A stretch of DNA of 64,000 bases from an uncultured Collinsella sp. (GTDB lineage Bacteria > Actinomycetota > Coriobacteriia > Coriobacteriales > Coriobacteriaceae): assembly GCA_958415525.1 (NCBI GenBank), contig CATYZE010000001.1, positions 159,972 through 223,971 of the forward strand, given 5' to 3'. Below, one piece after another: positions 15,866 to 24,387 of the stretch. The number at the start of each line of letters is the position of its first letter. The first letter of the stretch is position 1. The translations under genes were made by a program, and so were the position numbers. The notes beneath the pieces are model-generated. The model was not told the origin of the DNA and ran no database searches. It was given only the letters and a program-made list of their open reading frames with translations.

Positions 15866-18800
15866 ATGGCACTGGGGACGTTTGTGCAGGCGCTTCGCAA
15901 AGAGGCGGCGCTGAGCGGCACCTTTATGAAGGGGCGTTCGCTCATGCTCAACGGTGCCGTACTGTCGATTGAGGACAGCGGCTCGCGCTTCTCCAAAAAC
16001 GTGACGGTTGAGGGCTCGGTGCGCGGCTCGCGCGGCGACCTGTACAAGACGCACGTGACGCTTGATATGGACGAGCACGAGGTTATCGACTACGACTGTG
16101 ACTGCCCCGCCGCATACCGCTATCCCGGTATGTGCAAACACGCCATCGCCACAGCGCTGGCGTACCTGGACACCAGCGGCATTGAGCCTGTTGAGGGGCT
16201 GCGCACGCCGGTTCGCACGTTTACGGCGCAGTCGAAACAGCCCGCGCGCACCGCACCCAAAGCGCCGGCCGTCAACCCCAACTTTCCCTTTCCGGCGCCC
16301 GTCCCCACGAGCCCGAGCCTTGTGGCGGCGCTCTCCGATCTTTCGGACGCGCGCATGGATGAGCTGGCGAGCATGCGCCGCAAGCTTGCCGGTGCCGTTG
16401 ATCCCGACGCCCCCAAAGCGGCGTTGGAGCCCTCGCTGGTGCCGTACTACAATCCGCTGTTCGCTGACCGCTTTAGCTGGGCGCTCGAGTTCCGCATTCG
16501 CTGTGGATCGGTCTCCTACGTGGTCAAGGATATCGACGGCATGGCCGATGCCTACGTGCGCGGCGGCATGTTCTCGTACGGCAAGAAGCTTACGTTTGCC
16601 CACGTGCCCGAGGCCTTCGATGACGTTTCGTCAAAGCTGCTCGATCTTGTCACGATGACGGTCGCCTACCTGGGCGACATTACAAGCTCGCGTTCGGCAT
16701 CGTATGACTTTGCCCGCAGCGGCTTTGTTGCCGAGCGTCAGTTGCCGCTGTCCGAGCATGACATCGTATACGTGCTGGACCTGCTGCGCGGCAGGACCAT
16801 TTCCCTTGAGCCTGCCTGGTCTCGAGGGACGACGACGCATCGTTCCTACGAGGTGGCGGTTGAGTTGTCGCCGGTGGGGGAGGACGAGGCCTCGGCAAAA
16901 CAACCGCCGCTCCTTGCCGCCAAAATCGCGCCGGCGGCTGGTGGTAGCTATGATCTGCGCCTGCCCGCCGATATGTACTGCTTTGCGTCGGGCGATGTCG
17001 CCTACTTGGTTGACACGCGCCGTGCGCGCCGTACCGACGCTGCATTTGCTCAGCATGCCGCACCTTTTTTGTCGCGCTTGCTGCCGTGTCGCACGCCCGC
17101 CCATATCGCCGCCGAACAGGTGGGCGAGTTCTGCCGCATGGCGCTGCCCGTGCTGCGCGAATACACCGACCTCACCGCTCCCGCCGTGCTCGATACCGTG
17201 GCGCCCGAGCCGAGCTTTGCCATGGCAATCGGCGTCGACGACGGACTTGTGACCTGCAAAATCACGGTTGCCTACGGCGACTGGTCGGCGGATCTTTTTA
17301 GCCTGGGTGCTCCGGGAAGCCCCTTCGAAGACCAGCGCCCCGGCGTGCCGCCCCGCGACGTGGTGGCGGAGTTTCGTGTCATGGACACGGCTGCCATGTA
17401 CTTCGATTTCCACGAGGGCGGCCTGGCGTTTGAGGAGCGCGACGACGAGAGTCTGTTCTGTCTGCTCACCGAGGGTCTGTCTGCCCTGTCTGAGCTGGGT
17501 GAGGTCATGCTCAGCGACCGTCTGCGCCAGATCTCGGTACGTCCCGCGCCCAAGCTTTCGGTGCGTGCGACCGTCAAGAGCAACCTGCTCGACGTTGAGC
17601 TGGGTACAAGCGGGTTGTCGGCGACGGACCTTGCCATCTATCTGGACTCGTACAAGCGCCACCAGACGTTTGCGCGTCTGACCTCCGGCGACATCGTGCG
17701 TCTGGACGAGGGCGCCCGCGCCGCGTTTGGCCTTGCCGAGGACCTGGGCGTCGATGCCGTCGACCTACTCGACGGTGTGTCGCTTCCCGCGTCGAGCACC
17801 CTATTTGTCGATAGCATGCTCGCGCGCACGCCCGCGCTCGAGGCCGATCGCGATGCCGCGTTCCGTCGCACCGTCGAGCGCCTGGACACGCTCGGCAAGA
17901 TGGACTTTACGGTGCCGGCATCCCTTAAGGCCACGCTGCGTGGCTACCAGATCGATGGCTACCAGTGGCTCGGCTCGCTCGAGCATCTAGGCCTTGGCGG
18001 CATCTTGGCCGACGATATGGGCCTGGGCAAAACGCTGCAGATGATCGCGCATATCCTGGCGCGCGTGGAGGCGGGGGATACCAAGCCCACACTCGTGGTG
18101 TGCCCCGCGTCGCTCGTGTACAACTGGACTGCCGAGCTGGAGCGCTTTGCGCCTTCGCTCGACGTGTGCGCCATCGTGGGCGCCAAGGCGCAGCGCCGCG
18201 TGCAAATTGCCGGCGCCGCCGAACATAACGTGGTCGTGACCTCGTATGATCTCATGCGCCGCGATATCGACGAGTATGCCGAGCAGGACTTTGCCCGTGT
18301 GGTGCTCGACGAGGCCCAGTACATTAAAAACCCGCTCACCCAGGTATCACGCGCCGCCAAGCGCCTGCCCGCCGGTGTGCGCTTTGCCCTGACGGGCACG
18401 CCCATCGAAAACCGCCTGTCTGAGCTCTGGAGCATCTTCGACTTTTTGATGCCGGGCCTTTTGGGCGCGCGCGAGTCGTTTGCCAAGCGCTTTGAGAGCC
18501 CGGTCGAACACGCCGAGGGCGATAGCGCCGCTCGCCTGCAGGCGCTCGTGTCACCGTTTGTGCTGCGCCGCGTTAAGGAAGACGTGGTGGCCGACCTGCC
18601 CGAGAAGATCGAGGACACGGTCATGGCGCAGCTCACCGGCGAGCAGCGCAAGCTCTACCTGGCTAACCAGGATCGCATTGCCCAGCAGGTGCAGCATCGC
18701 GAAGCCAGCGAGTTTAAGAAGGACAAGCTCAAGGTGCTTGCCGAGCTCACCAAGCTGCGCCAGATCTGCTGCGACCCGCATCTACACTACGAGGACTACA

Positions 18801-19330
18801 AGGCGGGGAGCGCCAAGCTCGACGCTTGCATGGAGCTCGTGCATGGCGCGCTCGACGGCGGACACCACATTCTGCTGTTTAGCCAGTTTACGGGCATGCT
18901 CGATATCATCGGCAAGCGCCTGGCCAAGGAGGACATCGGCTTTCTTAAGCTCACGGGCGCATCGTCCAAGGAGAGCCGCGCCAAGATGGTTGCGCAGTTC
19001 CAGGCGGGCGAGGTGCCAGTGTTTTTGATTTCGCTTAAGGCGGGCGGCGTCGGCCTGAACCTGACGGCCGCCGATGTGGTCATTCACTACGACCCGTGGT
19101 GGAACGTGGCGGCACAGGACCAAGCGACCGACCGTGCCCACCGTATTGGCCAGCAGCACACCGTGACCGTGTACAAGCTCATCGCCAAGGATACGATCGA
19201 GGAGCGCATCATGCAGATGCAAGAGTCCAAACGCGACCTGGTCAACAGCGTGCTCGGCGGCGACGGTATCTCGTCGGCGCTGTTTACCCGCGAGGACGTC
19301 TTGGCACTGCTGGGAGGCGACGGACGCTAG
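15866..19330 (+). CDS. SWIM zinc-finger SNF2-family helicase
   Basis: A Swi2/Snf2 DNA translocase of 1154 residues (RapA/HepA-like group). The N-terminal SWIM zinc finger has the CDCPAAYRYPGMCKH pattern (CxC...CxH) at about 72-86. The helicase core begins near 690: Walker A ADDMGLGKT at about 713, DEAQ box VVLDEAQYIKN, motif III LTGTPIENRLSELWSIFDF, and C-terminal motifs LFSQFTGMLDIIG, KAGGVGLNLT and QATDRAHRIGQ. I chose ATG 15866 because GGAGG lies 5 bp upstream; TTG 15854 and GTG 15863 are in-frame alternatives. Known relatives remodel nucleoprotein or recycle RNA polymerase; the substrate here is unknown. Confidence 0.92.
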   Translation: MALGTFVQALRKEAALSGTFMKGRSLMLNGAVLSIEDSGSRFSKNVTVEGSVRGSRGDLYKTHVTLDMDEHEVIDYDCDCPAAYRYPGMCKHAIATALAYLDTSGIEPVEGLRTPVRTFTAQSKQPARTAPKAPAVNPNFPFPAPVPTSPSLVAALSDLSDARMDELASMRRKLAGAVDPDAPKAALEPSLVPYYNPLFADRFSWALEFRIRCGSVSYVVKDIDGMADAYVRGGMFSYGKKLTFAHVPEAFDDVSSKLLDLVTMTVAYLGDITSSRSASYDFARSGFVAERQLPLSEHDIVYVLDLLRGRTISLEPAWSRGTTTHRSYEVAVELSPVGEDEASAKQPPLLAAKIAPAAGGSYDLRLPADMYCFASGDVAYLVDTRRARRTDAAFAQHAAPFLSRLLPCRTPAHIAAEQVGEFCRMALPVLREYTDLTAPAVLDTVAPEPSFAMAIGVDDGLVTCKITVAYGDWSADLFSLGAPGSPFEDQRPGVPPRDVVAEFRVMDTAAMYFDFHEGGLAFEERDDESLFCLLTEGLSALSELGEVMLSDRLRQISVRPAPKLSVRATVKSNLLDVELGTSGLSATDLAIYLDSYKRHQTFARLTSGDIVRLDEGARAAFGLAEDLGVDAVDLLDGVSLPASSTLFVDSMLARTPALEADRDAAFRRTVERLDTLGKMDFTVPASLKATLRGYQIDGYQWLGSLEHLGLGGILADDMGLGKTLQMIAHILARVEAGDTKPTLVVCPASLVYNWTAELERFAPSLDVCAIVGAKAQRRVQIAGAAEHNVVVTSYDLMRRDIDEYAEQDFARVVLDEAQYIKNPLTQVSRAAKRLPAGVRFALTGTPIENRLSELWSIFDFLMPGLLGARESFAKRFESPVEHAEGDSAARLQALVSPFVLRRVKEDVVADLPEKIEDTVMAQLTGEQRKLYLANQDRIAQQVQHREASEFKKDKLKVLAELTKLRQICCDPHLHYEDYKAGSAKLDACMELVHGALDGGHHILLFSQFTGMLDIIGKRLAKEDIGFLKLTGASSKESRAKMVAQFQAGEVPVFLISLKAGGVGLNLTAADVVIHYDPWWNVAAQDQATDRAHRIGQQHTVTVYKLIAKDTIEERIMQMQESKRDLVNSVLGGDGISSALFTREDVLALLGGDGR

Positions 19331-19431
19331 CCTCGCTCGTTATGTGTTCATTTGCGATGTCGTGGATGGTTCGTTTGCCTTTGGGCATAAGAGACATCGA
19401 GAACACCGGCACATCAGCAAAGGAGAACATC

Positions 19432-19794
19432 ATGGCGAAATTCTTTAAGGATCCCGACGGCAAGCTCATTGCCGCCCTTGGTGACGACGTTGCAACCCCC
19501 GCTGGCTGCACGGAGCTGACCGCGAACACCGAGGACGCGGCGCACGAGAAGCACGTGCCCGTCGTCGAGAGCGAGCGCGACGGTCACGTGATCCGCGCAC
19601 GCGTGGGCTCGGTCGAGCATCCTATGGTGCCCGAGCACTACATCGAGTGGATCGCCCTTGAGGCCGAGGGCCGTCTGGAGGTCCATTACCTCCAGCCCGG
19701 CATGAAGCCCGCGACGTTTTTTGCCGGCGGTTCCAAGACCGGCACCGTTTATGCCTATTGCAACCTGCACGGGCTGTGGTCCGCGACGTTCTAG
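19432..19794 (+). CDS. Superoxide reductase (neelaredoxin type)
   Basis: Reduces superoxide to hydrogen peroxide in the cytosol, an oxygen defence typical of anaerobes. The 120-residue protein has the SOR iron centre: H41 (in EKHVP, with the catalytic E39/K40), H63, H69, C110 and H113 (CNLHG). The N-terminal desulforedoxin domain with four cysteines is missing, so this is the one-iron class. ATG 19432 follows AAGGAG at 5-6 bp. Electrons would come from a rubredoxin or similar donor not present here. Confidence 0.93.
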   Translation: MAKFFKDPDGKLIAALGDDVATPAGCTELTANTEDAAHEKHVPVVESERDGHVIRARVGSVEHPMVPEHYIEWIALEAEGRLEVHYLQPGMKPATFFAGGSKTGTVYAYCNLHGLWSATF

Positions 19795-19839
19795 GAGCGT
19801 GCCCCCGCTCGGGGTATCATAGCTAGCATATGCACATGC

Positions 19840-19872
19840 AAGCGCCGACTGCATCTAGCGGCCGGCGCTTTT
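19840..19872 (+). terminator. Terminator after the superoxide reductase gene
   Basis: Stem AAGCGCCG/CGGCGCTT (19840-19847 and 19863-19870) with a short T-run, 45 bp after the stop. Confidence 0.55.
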
Positions 19873-19911
19873 ACTACGATAACGACGGTTTACGATGGAA
19901 AGGGCTGAGCC

Positions 19912-21897
19912 ATGAAGCTCGCACTTGCACAGATCGATATGCGCCTGGGTGATATTGAGGGCATCTGCAGCCGCATCGAGGACCAGGCGCGCCTGGCCCA
20001 CGAACGCGGTGCGCGCGTGCTGTGCGTGCCGGCTCCGCTCTTTATGGGCGCCTTGCCCGGTGGCCTGGTGGGCGCTGCCGACTTTGAGCACGACATGCTT
20101 GCCGGCCTGACCGGCGTTGCCGAGCGCATCCAGGAGCTCGACATGATCTGCATCGTGCCCGCGGCGGTTTCGTTTGAGGGGCAGCCGCTGCTCGACTACA
20201 TGATGCTCAAGGACGGTCGCGTAGTGCCCGCCCGCGCGAGCATTGCCCTGCAGCGCGGCGAGAACAACGATGCGCGTTGGGCGCCGCCGGTGTTCGACGT
20301 GGACGGCGTGCGCATCGCGGTGATCTTCGACCTGGATCGTGAGCTCGAGATGCTGCCGACCGGTGTCGACCTCATTGCCTATTTCCAGTTCAACGCGTTC
20401 GATATGACCGACCGCGAGACCGCCGCCGTTGCCGCCGTGCGCAGTGGCGCCTACCGCAAGATCGCATCCAAGCGCAGCGTGTGGTTTGCCTGCATGGCGC
20501 CGGTCGGTGCGTACGACGAGTCGGTGTATACCGGTGGGTCGTTTGTGCTCGACGACTGCGGCCGCGTGGTGGCCCAGGCGCCGTGTTTTGAGGAGAGCCT
20601 GCTGGTTCAGGAGATTCAGCGCGGCGTGATGCTCGATGCCTTGGAGGACCATGAGCTGCCCGAGTTTCGCTCCGAGGAGTGGCTGTGGCAGGCGCTGGTG
20701 CTCGCCGTGCGCGACAACGCCCGCGCCCACGGTACGTCGCGTGCCGTGGTGGCGCTCGAGGGCGACCTGCCGTCGTCCCTGCTGGCGGCGCTTGCCGTCG
20801 ACGCCCTGGGTCCGCGCAATGTGATCGGTCTGGTGTTGGGACGCAACCGCATCTTTACGCCGGCGCAGGAAGAGGCCGAGGCGGCTCGCTGTGCCGCCGT
20901 CCGTGCCATTGCCGAGCGCCTGCATATTCGCACGGTTGAGCGCGACGCACCGGATGCATCGCGCGTGCTCGACCGCGATGTGTCGGCGGGAGACGCCGAG
21001 CGCCTGCGCTCGCGCACACTGGGACTCATGCTGGAGGATACGGCGCTCGAGCTGGGCGCGATGGCGCTGAGCCCGCTGTCCAAAACCGAGTACGCGCTGG
21101 CGGCGCCGGCGCTTTGCGGCGGCTGCCAGGGCGATTACGCGCCCTTCGGCGATGTGTACCTGTCGACGCTCGAGTTTGTGGCGCGCGTGCGCAACCGCAC
21201 GTCTGCCGTGGTGCCGCAGGAGCTCGTGACGCTCAACGCGGTGGAGGATTGCATGGAGCGCGTACTGGCGCAGGCACTCTCGACGCTCGACGGTCCGGTC
21301 GACATGCTCGACCGCGCGGCGCAGCTGCTCGGCGGGCTTGAACCCGGTGAGGTCGATGGCACGCTCGAGTCGCATGTGGACCGCAATCGTCCCTTCGATG
21401 ACATCCCGATGGCTGCCGGCAAGCCCGAGGCCTGTTCGCTGCTGCTGATGCTCGTGCGTCAGGGAGAGGCCGCTCGCCGCCAACTGCCGACGGCGCCGAT
21501 TGTCTCGGCCCGTTCGTTTGCCGAGCGCTCCTGGCCGTATATGCTCGCGTGGTCCGATCTGGGACTTAGCGGTAAAGAGCGTATGACGGTCGATTCGCTG
21601 GCTCGTGCCGAGGTGCGTCGCTTTGCCGACGAGGATACGAGCGAACGCATGCGAAGCGAGATGATGGGCGTGCTCGGTGAGCTGCTGGGTATTTCGCCCG
21701 AGCAGATGGAGGAGCTGCGTTCCGAGGACGGTCAGCGCCGTCTGCACGAGGGCATGAAGAAGTTTGAGGGCGAGGTCCAAGACGCCATCGATAAGATGAT
21801 GGGCGGTCAGGGCGGCCCGCAAGGTGGCCCCCAGGGCGGACCGATGCCGCATCCTCCGGTGGATCCTCGTCAGTTCCCGTTTTTCTCACAGAATTAA
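19912..21897 (+). CDS. NAD synthetase-like protein with degenerate active sites
   Basis: A 661-residue protein with the layout of glutamine-dependent NadE: N-terminal nitrilase-like domain (about 1-235) and C-terminal ATP-pyrophosphatase domain (about 260-560), then a helical tail and a Gly/Gln/Pro-rich end. The nitrilase triad is eroded: the usual PE is PA at 40-41 and the nucleophile cysteine is F139 (AVIFDLD). The ATP loop SGGxDS is LEGDLPSS at 282-289. The later MALSPLSKTEYAL and APFGDVY stretches still recall the family. It therefore probably cannot make NAD as the canonical enzyme does; a structural or regulatory role is inferred. It lies upstream of ruvCAB, apparently with a gap for a separate promoter. 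Start ATG with AAAGGG 8 bp upstream. Confidence 0.75.
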   Translation: MKLALAQIDMRLGDIEGICSRIEDQARLAHERGARVLCVPAPLFMGALPGGLVGAADFEHDMLAGLTGVAERIQELDMICIVPAAVSFEGQPLLDYMMLKDGRVVPARASIALQRGENNDARWAPPVFDVDGVRIAVIFDLDRELEMLPTGVDLIAYFQFNAFDMTDRETAAVAAVRSGAYRKIASKRSVWFACMAPVGAYDESVYTGGSFVLDDCGRVVAQAPCFEESLLVQEIQRGVMLDALEDHELPEFRSEEWLWQALVLAVRDNARAHGTSRAVVALEGDLPSSLLAALAVDALGPRNVIGLVLGRNRIFTPAQEEAEAARCAAVRAIAERLHIRTVERDAPDASRVLDRDVSAGDAERLRSRTLGLMLEDTALELGAMALSPLSKTEYALAAPALCGGCQGDYAPFGDVYLSTLEFVARVRNRTSAVVPQELVTLNAVEDCMERVLAQALSTLDGPVDMLDRAAQLLGGLEPGEVDGTLESHVDRNRPFDDIPMAAGKPEACSLLLMLVRQGEAARRQLPTAPIVSARSFAERSWPYMLAWSDLGLSGKERMTVDSLARAEVRRFADEDTSERMRSEMMGVLGELLGISPEQMEELRSEDGQRRLHEGMKKFEGEVQDAIDKMMGGQGGPQGGPQGGPMPHPPVDPRQFPFFSQN

Positions 21898-22034
21898 GCT
21901 GGGGAAGGGATTCGCTCCCAACCCCAACACTTCAACTAAGCATCTTGGCCCCGTTGTGTTATTCTAGAACAGACGTTCGTGAATGATGCGCGGGGCCTTG
22001 CCTTGCGTTTGGCAAAAGGCGAGGGGAGGTTGGC

Positions 22035-22556
22035 TTGGTCATTTTGGGTATCGACCCCGGTTTGGCCCATACGGGTTGGGGGATTATCGAGGAGCGGAGC
22101 GGCGAGGTTCGCTGCCGTGCCTACGGTTGTATCGAGACCAGTGCCGGAAGCCCGCTCGCGGTGCGCCTGTCGCATGTCGCCCGCGACCTCAAGGGCGTCG
22201 TGGAGCGTTACCGCCCCGATACCGCTGCTATCGAGAGCATCTACTTTGGCGCCAACGTCCGCTCGGCAATTCCTACGGCGCATGCCCGCGGTGCTGCACT
22301 CGTGGCGCTTTCGGAGTGCGCGCTCGAGATCGGCGAGTACACGCCTATGCAGATCAAGCAGGCTGTGGTGGGCACCGGCGCTGCGGACAAACGGCAGGTC
22401 GCCTACATGGTGCGCACGCTCACGCAGCTCGACCACGACCCGCATCCCGACCATGCCGCCGATGCCTTGGCCTGCGCCATCTGCCACGTAAACCTCAGTC
22501 GCACCCGTGCCCTCACCGGTGGCGAGTTCTATCAACAGAGAGGAACCGGATACTGA
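22035..22556 (+). CDS. ruvC: Holliday junction resolvase RuvC
   Basis: Endonuclease that cuts Holliday junctions with RuvAB. 173 residues; the acidic catalytic residues are in place: D7 (LGIDPGL), E67 (AIESIYF), D139 and D143 (DHAADALA). The start is TTG with AGGGGAGG 5 bp upstream; no better ATG fits the N-terminus VILGIDPG. The stop TGA overlaps the ruvA ATG by one base, so translation of the three ruv genes is coupled. Confidence 0.96.
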   Translation: MVILGIDPGLAHTGWGIIEERSGEVRCRAYGCIETSAGSPLAVRLSHVARDLKGVVERYRPDTAAIESIYFGANVRSAIPTAHARGAALVALSECALEIGEYTPMQIKQAVVGTGAADKRQVAYMVRTLTQLDHDPHPDHAADALACAICHVNLSRTRALTGGEFYQQRGTGY

Positions 22557-23176
22557 TGATTTCCCAGCTCCATGGAACGCTTGTCGAGGCCACGATGAGC
22601 TCGGCCGTCGTCGATGTGTCGGGCGTGGGCTTTGAGCTCGGCATCTCGGGTAGCACTGCGGCCACGTTGCCGACGCCCGGCGGCGAGGTTCGCCTCTACA
22701 CGCGCATGCAGGTGCGCGAGGACGCCATGACGCTCTTTGGCTTTGCCTCCAAGGACGAGCGCACGATGTTCGATCGGCTCGTGTCCGTCTCGGGCGTCGG
22801 TCCGCGCCTGGCGCTCGCCGTGCTCTCCACCTATACCGTGGGCCAGTTGTATTCCCTGGTGATGGCCGAGGATGACAAGGGCATGGCCAAGGTTCCCGGT
22901 GTGGGCAAAAAGACCGCGCAGCGTCTGATCCTGGAGCTCAAGAGTACCTTTGCCAAGGACAAGGGCTTTGTGCCGGTCGACGTGATTCCCGGCCAGGTTT
23001 CGATGCCGGTTCCAGCCGCCGCTCCTTCGGCGATCGATGACGCCCGTGCGGCGCTCCTTTCCATGGGCTTTAGCCCGCAGGAGACCGATGTTGCCCTGAG
23101 CGGGTATGATGGGCAGGATATGCGTGTCGAGGATCTGCTCGGCGCGGCGCTTAAGCGACTCGGAATGGATGCGTGA
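22556..23176 (+). CDS. ruvA: Holliday junction helicase subunit RuvA
   Basis: Junction-binding subunit of the RuvAB branch-migration complex, 206 residues. N-terminal OB fold (MISQLHGTLVEA to about 62), two helix-hairpin-helix motifs (VSVSGVGPRLALAVL at about 75 and AKVPGVGKKTAQRLI at about 110), then a linker with Pro/Ala and a C-terminal three-helix domain (DDARAALLSMGFSPQETDVAL) that contacts RuvB. The ATG overlaps the ruvC stop (TGATG). Confidence 0.96.
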   Translation: MISQLHGTLVEATMSSAVVDVSGVGFELGISGSTAATLPTPGGEVRLYTRMQVREDAMTLFGFASKDERTMFDRLVSVSGVGPRLALAVLSTYTVGQLYSLVMAEDDKGMAKVPGVGKKTAQRLILELKSTFAKDKGFVPVDVIPGQVSMPVPAAAPSAIDDARAALLSMGFSPQETDVALSGYDGQDMRVEDLLGAALKRLGMDA

Positions 23177-24243
23177 TGTGGGAAGCCGATGACTCTCAGG
23201 ACCTGTGGGCGACGCCCGGCAACTCGCCGGCGGCATCCATGGCGCACGGCGAGCGCATGGTGGGCTCGGAGCTGACGCCCGAGGACCTCGATGTCGACCG
23301 CACCTTGCGCCCTCAGCGCCTGGATGACTACTGCGGTCAGGAGCACATCAAGCAGAGCCTGCGCGTGTTGATCGAGGCGGCACAGAGCCGTGGCGAAACG
23401 CTCGACCACGTGATCTTCTCGGGCCCTCCGGGTCTGGGCAAGACCACGCTGGCTACGGTTATCGCCAACGAGCTGGGCGCCCAGATTAAGACGACGAGCG
23501 GTCCGGCCATCGCGCGTACCGGAGACTTGGCGGCCATCCTTACCAACCTGCAGCCGGGTGATGTGCTGTTTATCGACGAGATCCACCGCCTCAACCGTTC
23601 GGTCGAGGAGGTCCTGTACCCCGCGATGGAGGACTTTGCCCTCGATATCGTGATTGGCAAGGGTCCGGCGGCGCGCTCGATTCGCCTGGATATTCCCAAG
23701 TTTACGCTGGTAGCGGCAACGACCCGCTCAGGCATGTTAACCGGCCCGTTGCGCGACCGCTTTGGCATTTCATATCGCCTGGATTACTACACGGTCGAGG
23801 AGCTCGCGCAGATTGTGACGCGCTCGGCGACTATTCTGGGCGTGACGATCGACCATCCCAGTGCACTCGAGATCGGCTCGCGTTCGCGCGGCACGCCACG
23901 TCTTGCCAACCGCCTGCTCAAGCGCGTGCGCGATTACGCACAGGTGCGCGGCAACGGTCCCATCGAGCTCGATATCTGCCGCCAGGCGCTCGAGTTTTTC
24001 GAGATCGATGAGCTCGGTCTGGACTGGATGGATATTCGCATTTTGGAGACGCTCGCTAAGACGTTCTCCGGTCGTGCCGTGGGACTTACGACCCTTGCCA
24101 GCGCGGTGGGCGAGGACCCGGGCACGCTCGAGGATGTCTATGAGCCCTATCTGCTGCAGTGCGGGTTGATGATTCGTACGCCCCAGGGCCGTCAGGCAAC
24201 CCTTCGCACCTTTGAGCACCTGGGGATTGAACCTACCGTTTAG
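23176..24243 (+). CDS. ruvB: Holliday junction ATPase RuvB
   Basis: AAA+ motor of branch migration, 355 residues. Walker A GPPGLGKTT at about 84, Walker B VLFIDEIHRLN at about 132, sensor 1 AATTRSGMLTGPLRDRFG at about 182, and the C-terminal winged helix (LETLAKTFSGRAVGL at about 288, then EPYLLQCGLMIRTPQGR). The N-terminal extension of about 40 residues before DRTLRPQRLDDY is slightly long. ATG 23176 overlaps the ruvA stop by one base, as ruvA does with ruvC; GTG at 23173 is an in-frame alternative. Confidence 0.96.
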   Translation: MWEADDSQDLWATPGNSPAASMAHGERMVGSELTPEDLDVDRTLRPQRLDDYCGQEHIKQSLRVLIEAAQSRGETLDHVIFSGPPGLGKTTLATVIANELGAQIKTTSGPAIARTGDLAAILTNLQPGDVLFIDEIHRLNRSVEEVLYPAMEDFALDIVIGKGPAARSIRLDIPKFTLVAATTRSGMLTGPLRDRFGISYRLDYYTVEELAQIVTRSATILGVTIDHPSALEIGSRSRGTPRLANRLLKRVRDYAQVRGNGPIELDICRQALEFFEIDELGLDWMDIRILETLAKTFSGRAVGLTTLASAVGEDPGTLEDVYEPYLLQCGLMIRTPQGRQATLRTFEHLGIEPTV

Positions 24244-24338
24244 GGCGCTTTGTTTTGGCGGGCTGTTGGGCTATCGCTGGGCATCGGGTAAACATATCGC
24301 CGTTCATCGGTTATGGGTGTTTTACTATTGCGCGCCCG

Positions 24339-24347
24339 TGCTATGCT
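24339..24347 (+). promoter_or_regulatory. Possible extended -10 of fhs
   Basis: TGC-TATGCT (TATGCT 24342-24347) 41 bp before the ATG. A -35 is not evident at normal spacing. Confidence 0.35.
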
Positions 24348-24387
24348 GAATTGGTCTTTTTCTCATTCGGTAACGAAAGGACCGCCC

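Noticed and set aside
21983..23176. Plus-strand frame fusing a ruvC shadow with RuvA
   Set aside because: The first 190 codons are out-of-frame ruvC; only the part from 22556 is RuvA.
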